DNA from: Colius striatus
Taxonomy: Eukaryota; Chordata; Aves; Coliiformes; Coliidae
Direction: 5' to 3'
Length of the DNA stretch: 64,000 nt
Assembly: GCF_028858725.1 (NCBI RefSeq)
Contig: NC_084766.1
Location: 24,344,501-24,408,500, forward strand
Within the stretch, counting starts at the first letter, position 1. Each line of letters begins with the position of its first letter. The notes under the pieces were generated by a model. It was not told where the DNA came from and made no database searches. It was given only the letters and a program-made list of their open reading frames with translations. This document shows positions 12,901 through 21,802 of this stretch, in pieces. Made by a program: the position numbers and the translations under genes.

Positions 12901-15900
12901 AGTCCTCACACAGCTGTGCAGCCCAGGGCTCTGCAGTCCCTATGCAGCCGTGCCATCAGAGACAGGAACAGGACCAGCTGGCTGCAGGCTGCCATCACCT
13001 CTCACCACAGCTCTGGGCATGGTCTTGGCAGCCCCAGCTCTGAGCACACAGGCAGAGGGGTGTGGCTTGCCTGGGGTCACTTTGCCATGGGTGTCAGGGA
13101 GCTACCCAAGCATCTGTACCAGGTCTGGATGTGCGGGCATCGTGATGCTCATCGCTGGAAAAAGGTCTCTGCACCATCTGGGATGGAGGATGGCAGCAAG
13201 CCCAGTGTGCAGAGGGTATAGGCATTGGTTGTGCACATACATATGTATATACCGCCCCCTCCCACCCTGTGCTGTCTCACACCCCTCCTCTCTCTGCATC
13301 CTCCACTCTCACACATGCCTCGGGAATGGATTTGGCTGCCCACGCTCATTCCGGCTGTGTGAAGGCAGCACGTGGCTGGCTGTGCTGGCACCCGTGGGCT
13401 GCTGGGGGCTGCCCCTGGGGCCCAGAGCCCCCAGGGCTGCCAGTGCACTCACACGTGGGCTCCTCAGCTGTGCTGGCACCCTGAGAGCCCCACAGGCCCT
13501 GGGTGCCAGTGGGGACGTGATACTAGAGATGCTCCTCACAGCCCAAAGTCTCTGGGGATGTATAGGAGAAGGGCCGAGGGAGGGACCTCTTACTTCTCAG
13601 CCACCCTGAGGTGCTTTTGTTCTCTCTTGCAGCTACCTGGATGGAAACCAGTTCACTCAGGTCCCAGGGCAACTTTCCACCTTCAAGTACCTGCAGCTTG
13701 TGTAAGTAGCCAGGAGCAGGAGCCCAGGAAGCCAGTCCCACTGCTGGGGCCTATGGGAGATGACAGGAGCTGTCCCCATGGTGCATGACCCTGAGGAGGG
13801 ACCTGGCAGTATACAGGGACCCCCAGCATCCTTCTGTGTGTCCCCTCTGCAGCGAGACACGGCTGGCTGGCAGCCATGCTCAGCCCCTGGGTACTCATAG
13901 CCTCTGCTGGTGCTGGGCATAGGGCAGAGGAGGAACAGTGGCATTGCTGCCATCTCCCTGTGTGACAGCCCTGCTGCTCCCTCGGGGGCTGTGCTATGCT
14001 GCTGTTCACACCCCGTGGCAGGGAGGGGGCAACAGGGCTGGCTCCAAGCCCCAGGATTTCTGTTTTCCAGTGATCTGAGCAACAACAAGATCAGCTCCCT
14101 GAGCAACTCCTCCTTCACTAACATGAGCCAGCTCACCACCCTGTAAGTGTGGTCCCTGTAGCGTGCCATAGCTGCTCCTTAGGGGACCCCAAAGACTGGG
14201 GAGTGCTGGGGATACCAGGCTGTCCCTGCTCCACCTGGGTGAAGCTGTGGTTTGGGCTGTGGCCTGGCAGCCCAGGCTGGGCTTCTTGCAGCATGCACAA
14301 TGGTGCCCTTGGTGCTGTGTCTCCTTCCCTTCTGCAGGATCCTCAGCTACAACTCCCTGCAGTGCATCCCCCCTCTGGCCTTCGAGGGCCTCCGCTCTCT
14401 CCGGCTGCTGTGAGTACCTGCCCATAGCCCTGCAGATGGTGGGCCCGTGGGCTGGGGGCAGCCCAGCCTGTCACAGTCCTTGCTGCCCACTCTGGGCATC
14501 ACAGGACTTTCTTCTCTGCAGGTCTCTCCACGGCAATGACATCTCCAGCCTCCCCGAGGGCATCTTCGCAGATGTCACCTCCCTGTCCCACCTGTGAGTA
14601 TCTCCCACTCCACGGGGCACAGGCTTGGGAGAACTTCAAAAAACACTGGGCTGAGTCCACTTCTCTGGGGGCTGAACTCCTCTCCTCTCCTCTCCTCTCC
14701 TCTCCTCTCCTCTCCTCTCCTCTCCTCTCCTCTCCTCTCCTCTCCTCTCCTCTCCTCTGGGTCAATACTTGGGTCAGTGTTTGTGGGGCAGTGCTGAGTT
14801 GTGCCTGCCCTCCCCTCACTCAGCGCCCAGATTCAGCCATGCAGCTGAACCTCCCAGTGCTGCTGGGATGGCCCTATGGCCTTTGCTGGAGGGGTTCTCC
14901 CTACCCTGCCAGCTTCCCAGGGTCCCCTAACACACAGGTCACAGAATCCCAGAATGATCAGGACTGGAAGGGACCTCTAGAGATCATCCAGTCCAACTCC
15001 CTGCTAAAGCAGGATCCTCTCGATCAGGTCACACAGGGGCATGTCCAGGTGGGCTTGGAAACTTCCAGAGAAGGAGACCTCACATCCTCCCTGGGCAGCC
15101 TGTGCCAGGGCTCCCTCACCTCAACAACAAAGGAGTTGCTCCTTTTATATTTCATGTTTATTTTCAAGCATTGATGAGATCCCCCCTCAGTCTTCTCCAG
15201 GCTGAACAGCCCCAGGTCTCTCAGCCTTTTCTCGTAAGGAAGATGCTCCAGTCCCCTCAGCATCTTGGTGGCCCTGTGCTGGACTCTCTCCAGCAGTTCC
15301 CTGTCCCTCTTGAGCTGAGGAGCCCAGAACTGGACACAGGACTCCAGATGAGGCCTATTCAGGGCAAAGTAGAGGGGGAGGAGAGCCTCCCTCCACCTGC
15401 TGCCCACACTTCTTGATGCCATTGGCCTTCTTGGCCATGAGGGCACATTGCTGGCTTGTGTTTCATTTGCTGTCCACCAGAACTCCCAGATCCCTCTCTG
15501 TGGAACTGCTCTCCAGCAGGCCAACCCCTGGGTGAAGCTGCTTAAGCTGCTGACACAGTCATGGTTCGATGGGGGCTGCTCTGTCCCATGCCAGCGTATT
15601 GTTAGCCTCCTGCATCTTCCTGAAGCAGCCCCACAAATCTGTCACCAAGCATCCTCCTGCCACAGCTGGTGTTTGAGCCCCTCTTTGAGGGATCCTGTAC
15701 CGCAGGAGCACAGCCTCATACCTACCACCCAGGGCAGGGGCTCAGCGTTGCTCTGGGTGTCTTGTCGGTCCCTTTGCTGTCCCTGCTCGGCCCTTCCCGC
15801 CTGCCTGCCGGGGGCTGGTCCTGCTCCCGGCATCCCGGGGACTCAGGCTGCCCCTCTAGCCTGCAAGACAGCATCTGGATTTCGAGCCCCGAGCCCCGTG

Positions 15901-18900
15901 TGAGGGTTTTTTGGAGCAGCCCCGCTCACTGTGGTGTTCCCTGGCTCTTCGGTCCCCCGTGCCGGAGGCTGCCGCAGAGCCGAGCTGTGTCAGCAGCCGG
16001 CGCTGTCGCTGCTGCCGCTGCCGTGGAGCGGGTTTGGCAGCCCCAGCGCTCAGCTCTCCCCAGCGCCTGGCTCCCGGCCGCCCTCTCCTGCCTCCCGCAC
16101 CGCCGCCGCTTGGCCGCATCGGCCCTTCACCGCCGCTGACCGTGAAGGAGGGTGCAAAGAGGCATTCAGCTCCTCGGCTTCACCTGCTGCTCTCTACCCT
16201 GCTCTGCTGGGAACAGAGCGACTCTCCCTCCTTCTCCTCCTCTCTCAGGGCAATTCCTTGCTGCCTCCACGACCTTCAGCAACGACTCTCTGCTTGTCCC
16301 CAGCAGCTACTGTGTCCCTGCCCTGCCAGCCTGAGTGGCAGAGGCCAGGCTGGCCCCTAGCTCCTGTCCAGCAGCCCTGCTCCTCTGCACAGCCTCAACG
16401 TGCTTTGCCCAAGTGCCAGAGAGGGCACCCCAAGGGTTTCTGTGTGGGCAGTGGAGGAGGGTCCAAACACAGAGCCCAGGGGCACCTCCTGGGCTGTAGG
16501 GCTGGCAGCAGGGTGGTCTAATGGGGTAGTGTTAGTGTGCCCCACTCTGCCCAACACAGGCTGCACCTCTGGTTGGTCCAGAAATGGAGGAGCAGCCCTG
16601 GGTGCCCCATCAAGCAGCAGCCCAGCCACTTGATGGAGATGTGTCCGGACCCAAGGCCTCCAAGCCCAGTTTCCTCTGTGGGGCAGTGTGTGCAGGTTTC
16701 CCCTTTCCCCCCTGCAGAGCCATCGGGGCCAACCCCCTGTACTGCAGCTGCAACCTGCGCTGGCTCTCCAGCTGGGTCAAGACGGGCTACAAGGAGCCAG
16801 GCATCGCCCGCTGTGCTGGGCCCCCCGACATGGAAGGCAAGCTGCTGCTCACCACCCCTGCCAAGAAGTTCGAGTGCCAAGGTGAGAGGTGCCCGTGCTG
16901 TACATCTGTCTGTCCATGCCCAGCTCGGGCAGGGCAGCAGGCACTGGGGGGAGCTGGACTGCTCCTGCCCTGCACCTGGCAGAGCAATGCTCTGTGAACC
17001 TGGCGGATTCTGGCAACATCTGTTGAGCTGCCTCACGGAGGAGGAAGAGGACTGGGGATGCATCTGTCCCCATAACTGGCTGGTGGCACATCCCTGGGGA
17101 CCGAGCAAACCTTTGTCTGTCCCTCTGCCTGGTGCATAGCCCCTTGGCAGGGCAGGCTCTGCTCCCAGCCCTGGCTGGCTCTCAAACTCCCGTGTCTGCC
17201 CACAAACGGCCGTTCCATCACTCCCCACACTGTCGGTCATCTCCACACCTCCTGTCCCGCAGGTCCACCTGCACTGAGTGTCCAGGCCAAGTGCAACCCT
17301 TGCCTCTCCAGTCCCTGCCAGAACCAGGGCACTTGCCACAATGACCCCCTTGGCTCCTACCGCTGTACCTGCACCACTGGCTACAAGGTACCCTGGGCCC
17401 AAGGGTCCCCAGTGCTGGGGGACCCATCCCTGCTGAGGGCAAGGGGCAGTGCAGGGGGGTCGCTTCCTGCAAGACTGTCCCCCTCCCTGCACCCTGCAGT
17501 TCCCTGCCAGCTGGGACAGGCCAGGGACAGCACGACATGGTGCTGTGACACCCTCCTCTCTCCCACCTCTCCCTCTTTCCCCAGGGCAGGGACTGCGAGG
17601 TGGCACTCAGCGGCTGCTCCTCCAAGCCCTGCGCCAACGGGGGAACCTGCCAGCCCCAGGACGGGGAAGGAGCCGGGTTCAGGTGAGAACCCACAAAAGA
17701 TGGGTGTTTGGGCAGCTCCATGGAGCCCTGGCATCTCACAGAGACAGAGTCTGGGGTTTCTTTCCTCTCTCATGTGCTCCCTGGGGCATGTAGCTGGGAC
17801 ATTGCATTGACCCAGCAGCTCCAGCCCAGGATAAGGGTAGTGGGGAGAGGGAGTCCCACCACCACAGGGTGTATGGGGAGGCAGAGCACAGCGGGAATTT
17901 TGGGCTGGGCCCCAGCTGCTGCAATGGGGCTCTGTGTGGGATGTGGCCTTGGGGCAGGTGCTGCTGACTGTGGGGCTGCCATGCCCCTGCAAGACCCTCA
18001 CTGCCCCAAATGCTTCAGCCCTTTCTGGGAACCAGGCTGCAATCAGTGGCTGAAAACAGATGTCAGTCAGGGGGCAAGGAGGTGGGCTGCACACCCGCCT
18101 GTGCTGAGGCAACTCGGCATCCTCGCTTGATGCTCTGCATGAGGCTGTGCGCTGGCATCCTCCCCTGCTCCCAGTGCTGGGCAGCCCCTTTCCGTGCACG
18201 TCTGCTTCTTGACAAAGTCTCATGCTGGCATTTTGGAGACAATTACCCCAAAGTGCTCCATTTCCCACTCCCTAACGCTGCCCTGTGCCTTGGCAGGTGC
18301 CAGTGCCCATTGGGATTTGAGGGCCCGAGCTGCCATGCTGCCAGCAACCCCTGTAAGGAGCACAGCTGTGAGAACGGGGGCTCTTGTGTGCCTGCTGCCA
18401 CCAACTACACCTGCCTCTGCCCTGCCCGCTACACAGGTACCCAGCATGGGGACTAGCCATCCCCAAACCTCACAGCCCTGGCAGGGGAATGCACCGAGTG
18501 CTTCTCTCTTCCCACCTATGAGGGCTAGTAGCTCTTCTGCCTTCTGTCATGCCCATCACCGTGGTCTCTGGGCCCAGCTGCCTCGAGTTTGGGTCTGCCC
18601 AGCTGAGCCCCATACCCTGGGATGCCCTGATCACCTGGCTGGGGCAAGAGCTGCCTCCAGCAGAGCTGAGCCCTGTGCCTACAGTGGTGTGAGCCACAGG
18701 CTCGGCAGCCCCCTGCCTTGAGCCCAACCCCTGTGGGGTGTGAGGCTGCCTCTGCACTCCTGGAGCTGCTGGGTACCCCTGGCACCCCCTCTTCTTCCCC
18801 ACAGGGGATTTCTGTGAGCAGCTACTGGATTTCTGCTCAGCCGAGCTCAGCCCATGCCAGCACGGCTCCACCTGCATCTCTACCAGCCAGGGGCCCAGGT

Positions 18901-21802
18901 GAGCCTCTCCTCCCCAAACCCCTTTCTCTTGACTGCCTCTAGGGGCGAAATTAACTTTTGAGGGGGCTGCAGCTTGTGTGTTGGGGAGGGGCCATGGGGA
19001 GGGGGATGCCAGGAGGAACAGGCACCCATTTGCACAATGGGAAGAATGGGGCAGCTATGAGCCCCTGCCTGCCCCAGGTGTGAGTGTGCACCCGGCTACG
19101 TGGGGAGCAACTGCAGCGAGGACTTCGACGACTGCCAGGACCACCGGTGCCAGAACAATGCCCGCTGCCTGGACGAGGTGAACGGCTACTCCTGCCTCTG
19201 CACCGAGGGCTACAGGTACTGCCCAAGGAATAGAGGGGAACCAGGGGACCACATGGTTCATTCATCCATCCATCCATGCATCCACCCATCCATCCACCCA
19301 TCCATCCATCCCTCCATCCATCCATCCACCCATCCATCCTCGTACCAGAGGAAGGAGTGGGGCTGGGGATGTAGAGCCCTGGGGATGTAGAGCCCCAGGG
19401 ATGGAGGCTGAAGGGAGCCAGCCTCCCTGGGGACGGATGTTAGTGCAGGGCTCATCATCCAGGCATCCCTCTGATGGTGCTGTGGCTGGAGAACCTGCCT
19501 GGGGGACCCCAAAACAGGGGGTTTCTCTGAGCCCCATGGAGTGGTAGGCAGGGGGTAGGGCGCTGTCCCAGCCCTGTGCCCAGCAGCACCTTTGGCTCTG
19601 CAGCGGCCAACTCTGCGAGCTGCCGTCCCGCACTGCCGGCCAGCCCGGCCCCTGCGAGCGGGCCGAGTGCCAGAACGGGGCAGCGTGCGTGGAGCGGGGG
19701 GCCCGTGCCCTCTGCCAGTGCCTGCCCGGCTTCGGCGGCCCCAAGTGCGAGAAGCTGCTCAGCGTCAACTTTGTGGACCGTGACACGTACCTGCAGTTCA
19801 CTGACCTGCAGGACTGGCCCCGGGCCAACATCACCCTGCAGGTGAGGGCTGGGGGGAGGAATGGGAAGGTCGTGGGGAGGGCCTTGGGGGTGCTGCCCTG
19901 GGGACGTGGACTCCCACCTCTCCCCCTGCCAGGTCTCCACGGCTGAAGGCAACGGGATCCTGCTGTACAACGGCGACAGCGACCACATGGCTGTGGAGCT
20001 GTACCAGGGCCACGTCAGGGTCAGCTACGACCCCGGCACCCACCCCAGCTCGGCCATCTACAGGTACCTGGCCCCCCTTCCCCGCTCGCCAGGGACCGCC
20101 ACCCCCCATTGCAGGGGCTTGGGGAGCCCCCCGTGACCCAGCCATCCCTCCCCAGCGCCGAGACCATCAACGACGGGCAGTTCCACACCGTGGAGCTGGT
20201 GACCTTCGACCAGATGGTGAACCTGTCCATCGACGGCGGCAGCCCCATGACCATGGACAACTCGGGCAAGCAATACACGCTGAACAGCGAGGCCCCCCTC
20301 TATGTGGGAGGTAGGACAGGTGCTGGGGGCACGATGGGGGCACAGGGGCATCCAGGGGTGCTGATGGTCCTGCCCTCCCCAGGGATGCCTGTGGACGTCA
20401 ACTCAGCCGCCTTCCGCCTCTGGCAGCTCCTCAATGGCACCAGCTTCCACGGGTGCATCCGTAACCTCTACATCAACAACGAGCTGCAGGACTTCACCAA
20501 GACGCGGATGACGCCGGGAGTGGTGCCGGGCTGCGAGCCCTGCCGCAAGCTCTACTGTCTGCACGGCATCTGCCAGCCTGCCGGCGCCCAGGGCCCTGTC
20601 TGCCACTGCGAGCCCGGCTGGGACGGGCCCCACTGTGACCAGCCCCGGGGTGGCCCCTGCCAGGGGCACAAGTGAGTGTCCCTGACCTGGCGGCTGCCCC
20701 ATTTCAATGCCATTGCCATGCTGGCTGCCCTGCAGTGACCCACCTGCCCCATTGGCTGTCCTGCAGTGACCCACCTGCCCCATTGGCCGTCCTGAAACAA
20801 TAGCACAGCCCCGTTGGCTGCCCCGCAGTGCCCCACCTGCCTGATTGGGTCTTTGGTGGCACCACTGCATTGGCTGCCCCTCTCCATTGGCTCACTTTGC
20901 GCCCCTTTCTCATTGGTTGCTTTCTCGGGGCAGCCCTGCATTGGCTGTCCATCCTTGCTGCCCACCCTGTCCACTGCTCCATTGGATGGTTGCCACTGTG
21001 CCCAGCCATGGTGCCAGGGCTGTGGTGCTGTGCCATGCCAGTACCATGGCAGTACTGCCACACCATGCTGGTGCTGTGCTGTGCCTCTAGCACTGCGTCA
21101 CGCCAGGGCTCTGCTGTGTGGGTGGTGCCGTGCCACGCTGGCTGTGCCATGCCATGCTGGCTGTGCCATGCCGTGCCATGCCACCTGGTGCTGCGGCAGG
21201 GCCACACTTGGTGCAAGTGGGCTGTGTGAGCTGGGGCCGTGCCGTGCCTGACTGCCGGTGCCCACAGGTGTGTGCACGGGCTGTGCCTGCCCCTCGACGC
21301 CCTCTCCTACAGCTGCCAGTGCCACGAGGGCTACCAGGGTGCCCTCTGCAACCAGCCCGCCGAGCCGCCCGACCCCTGCCGCCGCCGGCCCTGCACCCAC
21401 GGCCACTGCCGCCTCAGCCCAGGCGGCCAGCCCACCTGCGAGTGCCACAGCGGCTACACCGGAGCCCTCTGTGACCAAGGTAGGCGCGGGGGGCGGTGGG
21501 TGCCAGGGGCGGGCGGCCGCAGGCCGGGCCCCTGGACTGAGCGTGGCTGTCCCGCAGAGCCGGAGTGTCGCGGGGAGCCGGTGCGGGACTACCACCAGGT
21601 GCAGCGGGGCTACGCCATCTGCCAGACGACGCGGCCGGTGGCCTGGGTGGAGTGTCGGGGCACCTGCGGCAGCCCCGGCCTCGGCTGCTGCACCGGCCTG
21701 CAGCTGCGGCGCAGGAAATACGCCTTCGAGTGCAGCAACGGCGCGACCTTCGTGGAGGAGGTGGAGAAGCCCAGCAAGTGCGGCTGCAGCCAGTGCCTGT
21801 GA
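5733..21802 (+). CDS. SLIT1: SLIT1, slit guidance ligand 1 (3' 33 coding exons, 5' end outside window)
   Basis: Secreted extracellular-matrix glycoprotein that binds Robo receptors and repels growing axons and migrating neurons. Thirty-three exons with AG/GT borders join in one frame to about 1398 residues. Domain order is the rest of LRR domain 1, LRR domains 2-4, six EGF repeats, a laminin-G domain, three EGF repeats and a C-terminal cystine knot ending at the TGA of 21800-21802. Assignment to SLIT1 rather than SLIT2/3 rests on recalled similarity to human SLIT1 along the whole length, for example [20 protein letters not shown] and the [13 protein letters not shown] of the knot. Most LRR exons are 69-75 or 144 bases and split a codon 2|1, as is typical of Slit genes. 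Human SLIT1 has 37 exons, so the signal peptide, first LRRNT and LRR1-3 should lie before base 1. Introns are very short for this gene. Residue numbers for the full protein are inferred. Confidence 0.97.
7271..9010 (+). CDS. SLIT1: SLIT1 LRR domain 2, the Robo-binding domain (6 exons)
   Basis: Exons 7271-7418, 7890-7961, 8228-8299, 8400-8471, 8593-8736 and 8847-9010. The first gives a short linker and the LRR N-terminal cap ([19 protein letters not shown]). The middle exons encode LRRs such as [20 protein letters not shown] and [17 protein letters not shown]. The last encodes the C-terminal cap ([12 protein letters not shown]...KKFRCS). In the Slit family the concave face of this second LRR domain contacts the first immunoglobulin domain of Robo receptors. 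The sequence is close to human SLIT1 with no broken repeats, so receptor binding is presumably kept. The 144-base exon carries two repeats and looks like two fused 72-base units. Confidence 0.95.
9102..9125 (+). CDS. SLIT1: SLIT1 24-base microexon (AKEQYFIP)
   Basis: An 8-codon exon between LRR domains 2 and 3. Upstream is the acceptor ttttccacag, downstream the donor gtaaga. It starts after the first base of a codon and ends after the first base of the next, so including or skipping it keeps the frame. Together with the split codons it reads AKEQYFIPG before the [10 protein letters not shown] linker of the next exon, matching the peptide present in human SLIT1. A cassette exon at this inter-domain position is known in the Slit family. 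Whether it is skipped in this species cannot be seen from DNA. Confidence 0.9.
9520..9622 (+). repeat. Short tandem repeat of about 46 bases, two to three imperfect copies
   Basis: gggagggcagagcccagcca recurs, with variants of ggtgtgggaggatgagggga between the copies, in the SLIT1 intron that separates the microexon from exon 9665. The last copy decays into gaagggagggcaggcacagc. It is purine-rich and local, with no coding sense. Confidence 0.6.
9665..11050 (+). CDS. SLIT1: SLIT1 LRR domain 3 (5 exons)
   Basis: Exons 9665-9809, 9931-10005, 10227-10370, 10630-10773 and 10884-11050. The first carries a short linker and the N-terminal cap ([19 protein letters not shown]). The next three encode five to six LRRs ([69 protein letters not shown]). 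The last encodes the C-terminal cap ([18 protein letters not shown]...DFRCEE). The 75-base exon carries one more codon than the usual 72-base LRR exon, as I recall for human. The donor at 10774 is GTACGT rather than GTRAGT but keeps the frame. Confidence 0.95.
11051..12450 (+). other. SLIT1: SLIT1 intron between LRR domains 3 and 4
   Basis: Intron of 1400 bases. The second half is largely a CR1 fragment (about 11790-12260). The first half is unique GC-rich sequence followed by a short AT-richer stretch near 11430-11510. No exon was seen in it. Confidence 0.8.
11790..12260 (+). mobile_element. CR1 LINE 3'-end fragment
   Basis: Sense-strand CR1 sequence: ggctggagtgtgtccagaga, gagtctggagaacaagtctg, gtttagtctggagaagagga, cactggcacaggctgcccag, ending cttttccaaccaaaatgttc ctatgattcc, the typical avian CR1 tail. 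5' truncated. It is inserted in the SLIT1 intron in the same direction as the gene. Confidence 0.9.
12451..16881 (+). CDS. SLIT1: SLIT1 LRR domain 4 (6 exons)
   Basis: Exons 12451-12583, 13633-13701, 14071-14142, 14338-14409, 14522-14593 and 16718-16881. They encode the N-terminal cap ([19 protein letters not shown]), four LRRs ([20 protein letters not shown] to [20 protein letters not shown]) and the C-terminal cap ([20 protein letters not shown]). In Slit proteins this domain mediates dimerisation and heparan-sulphate binding. Introns here are the longest of the series in the window: 1400, 1049, 369, 195, 112 and 2124 bases from the one before exon 12451 onward. The intron before exon 12451 carries a plus-strand CR1 fragment; the one before exon 16718 carries a pentanucleotide repeat, a minus-strand CR1 fragment and a CpG-rich patch. 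Confidence 0.95.
12584..13632 (+). other. SLIT1: SLIT1 intron, nothing further seen
   Basis: Intron of 1049 bases within LRR domain 4. GC-rich unique sequence with a short alternating stretch (cacatacatatgtatata, about 13233-13250). No repeat family or exon recognised. Confidence 0.7.
14677..14758 (+). repeat. (TCCTC)n pentanucleotide microsatellite, about 16 copies
   Basis: Unbroken ctcct/tcctc units on the plus strand, all pyrimidine, within the intron after exon 14522-14593. A perfect tract of this length is expected to vary in copy number between individuals. Confidence 0.97.
14938..15560 (-). mobile_element. CR1 LINE fragment with 3' end of ORF2
   Basis: Opens on the plus strand with cacagaatcccagaatgatc and gatcatccagtccaactccc, the reverse complement of another avian CR1 subfamily 3' end. 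Read on the minus strand, 15524-15024 keeps an open frame with the conserved CR1 reverse-transcriptase tail ([37 protein letters not shown]). It is less decayed than the other copies in the window and of a different subfamily. Its 5' border is approximate. Confidence 0.9.
17263..19841 (+). CDS. SLIT1: SLIT1 EGF repeats 1-6 (6 exons; last exon runs into laminin-G)
   Basis: Exons 17263-17387, 17585-17682, 18297-18436, 18805-18898, 19078-19215 and 19604-19841. Six EGF modules follow one another: [15 protein letters not shown]..., [12 protein letters not shown]..., [12 protein letters not shown]..., [14 protein letters not shown]..., [12 protein letters not shown]... and [13 protein letters not shown].... 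The fifth keeps the calcium-binding/hydroxylation pattern (DFDDC and [12 protein letters not shown]). The third does not ([15 protein letters not shown]), although human SLIT1 as recalled has calcium-type residues there. The linker between EGF5 and EGF6 reads [12 protein letters not shown]. This is where Slit proteins are cleaved into N- and C-terminal fragments. Several donors are of the GTAC type (17388, 18437, 19216). Confidence 0.94.
17683..18296 (+). other. SLIT1: SLIT1 intron between EGF2 exons, nothing recognised
   Basis: Intron of 614 bases of unique sequence splitting EGF2. No repeat, RNA gene or extra exon is apparent. Confidence 0.7.
19258..19339 (+). repeat. (ATCC)n tetranucleotide microsatellite, imperfect
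   Basis: Run of catc/atcc units with interruptions (catgcatc, caccc, ccctcc), starting 42 bases after the donor of SLIT1 exon 19078-19215. A simple-sequence tract in a 388-base intron. Confidence 0.95.
19604..20671 (+). CDS. SLIT1: SLIT1 laminin-G domain (4 exons, last includes EGF7)
   Basis: Exons 19604-19841 (second half), 19933-20063, 20156-20310 and 20383-20671. The domain begins [20 protein letters not shown] and contains the usual strand motifs [36 protein letters not shown] and LSIDGGSP, then [17 protein letters not shown], ending at the GCEPC junction. It lies in the C-terminal fragment released by Slit cleavage, which has its own receptor interactions in other Slits. Introns are only 91, 92 and 72 bases. 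The last exon continues into EGF7 ([13 protein letters not shown]...). Confidence 0.95.
20383..21479 (+). CDS. SLIT1: SLIT1 EGF repeats 7-9 (parts of 2 exons)
   Basis: The 3' half of exon 20383-20671 gives EGF7 ([15 protein letters not shown]...[12 protein letters not shown]). It starts EGF8, which is finished in exon 21268-21479 ([19 protein letters not shown]). EGF9 follows ([21 protein letters not shown]). The exon junction splits a lysine codon (AA|G). The separating 596-base intron is unusual for its repeated short units with ATTGG motifs. EGF9 is enriched in arginine and proline compared with human as recalled, which fits the very high local GC. Confidence 0.93.
20672..21267 (+). repeat. 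SLIT1 intron made of degenerate short repeats with ATTGG motifs
   Basis: The 596-base intron contains repeated units such as tgcagtgacccacctgcccc followed by attggctgtc. There are eight ATTGG (CCAAT reversed) sites at 20751, 20782, 20844, 20869, 20886, 20912, 20940 and 20981. Its second half (about 21020-21200) is built of gtgccatgc/ctggct variants. It looks like an old, decayed minisatellite. Confidence 0.7.
21558..21802 (+). CDS. SLIT1: SLIT1 C-terminal cystine knot and stop codon
   Basis: Final coding exon of 245 bases after the acceptor tgtcccgcag. It encodes [20 protein letters not shown] and then the CTCK pattern with [25 protein letters not shown] and a KCGC-C terminus, ending CSQCL followed by TGA at 21800-21802. 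The C-terminal cystine knot is found in Slits and several growth-factor families and serves in dimerisation. The intron before it is 78 bases. Confidence 0.96.

Larger units (their letters stand above)
14594..16717 (+). other. SLIT1: SLIT1 intron with pentanucleotide repeat, CR1 and CpG-rich patch
   Basis: Longest internal SLIT1 intron in the window (2124 bases). In order it holds a (TCCTC)n tract beginning about 85 bases after the donor, a minus-strand CR1 fragment and a CpG-rich patch at about 15840-16140. The rest is unique sequence before the acceptor at 16717. Confidence 0.8.

Noticed and set aside
15024-15524. 166-codon minus-strand frame with reverse-transcriptase-like tail
   Set aside because: It is real likeness to the CR1 ORF2 end, but only a truncated transposon remnant, so it is listed as a mobile element and not as a gene.
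5733-21802. microRNA miR-218 host intron
   Set aside because: miR-218 genes lie in SLIT2 and SLIT3 introns. No matching mature sequence was seen in these SLIT1 introns.
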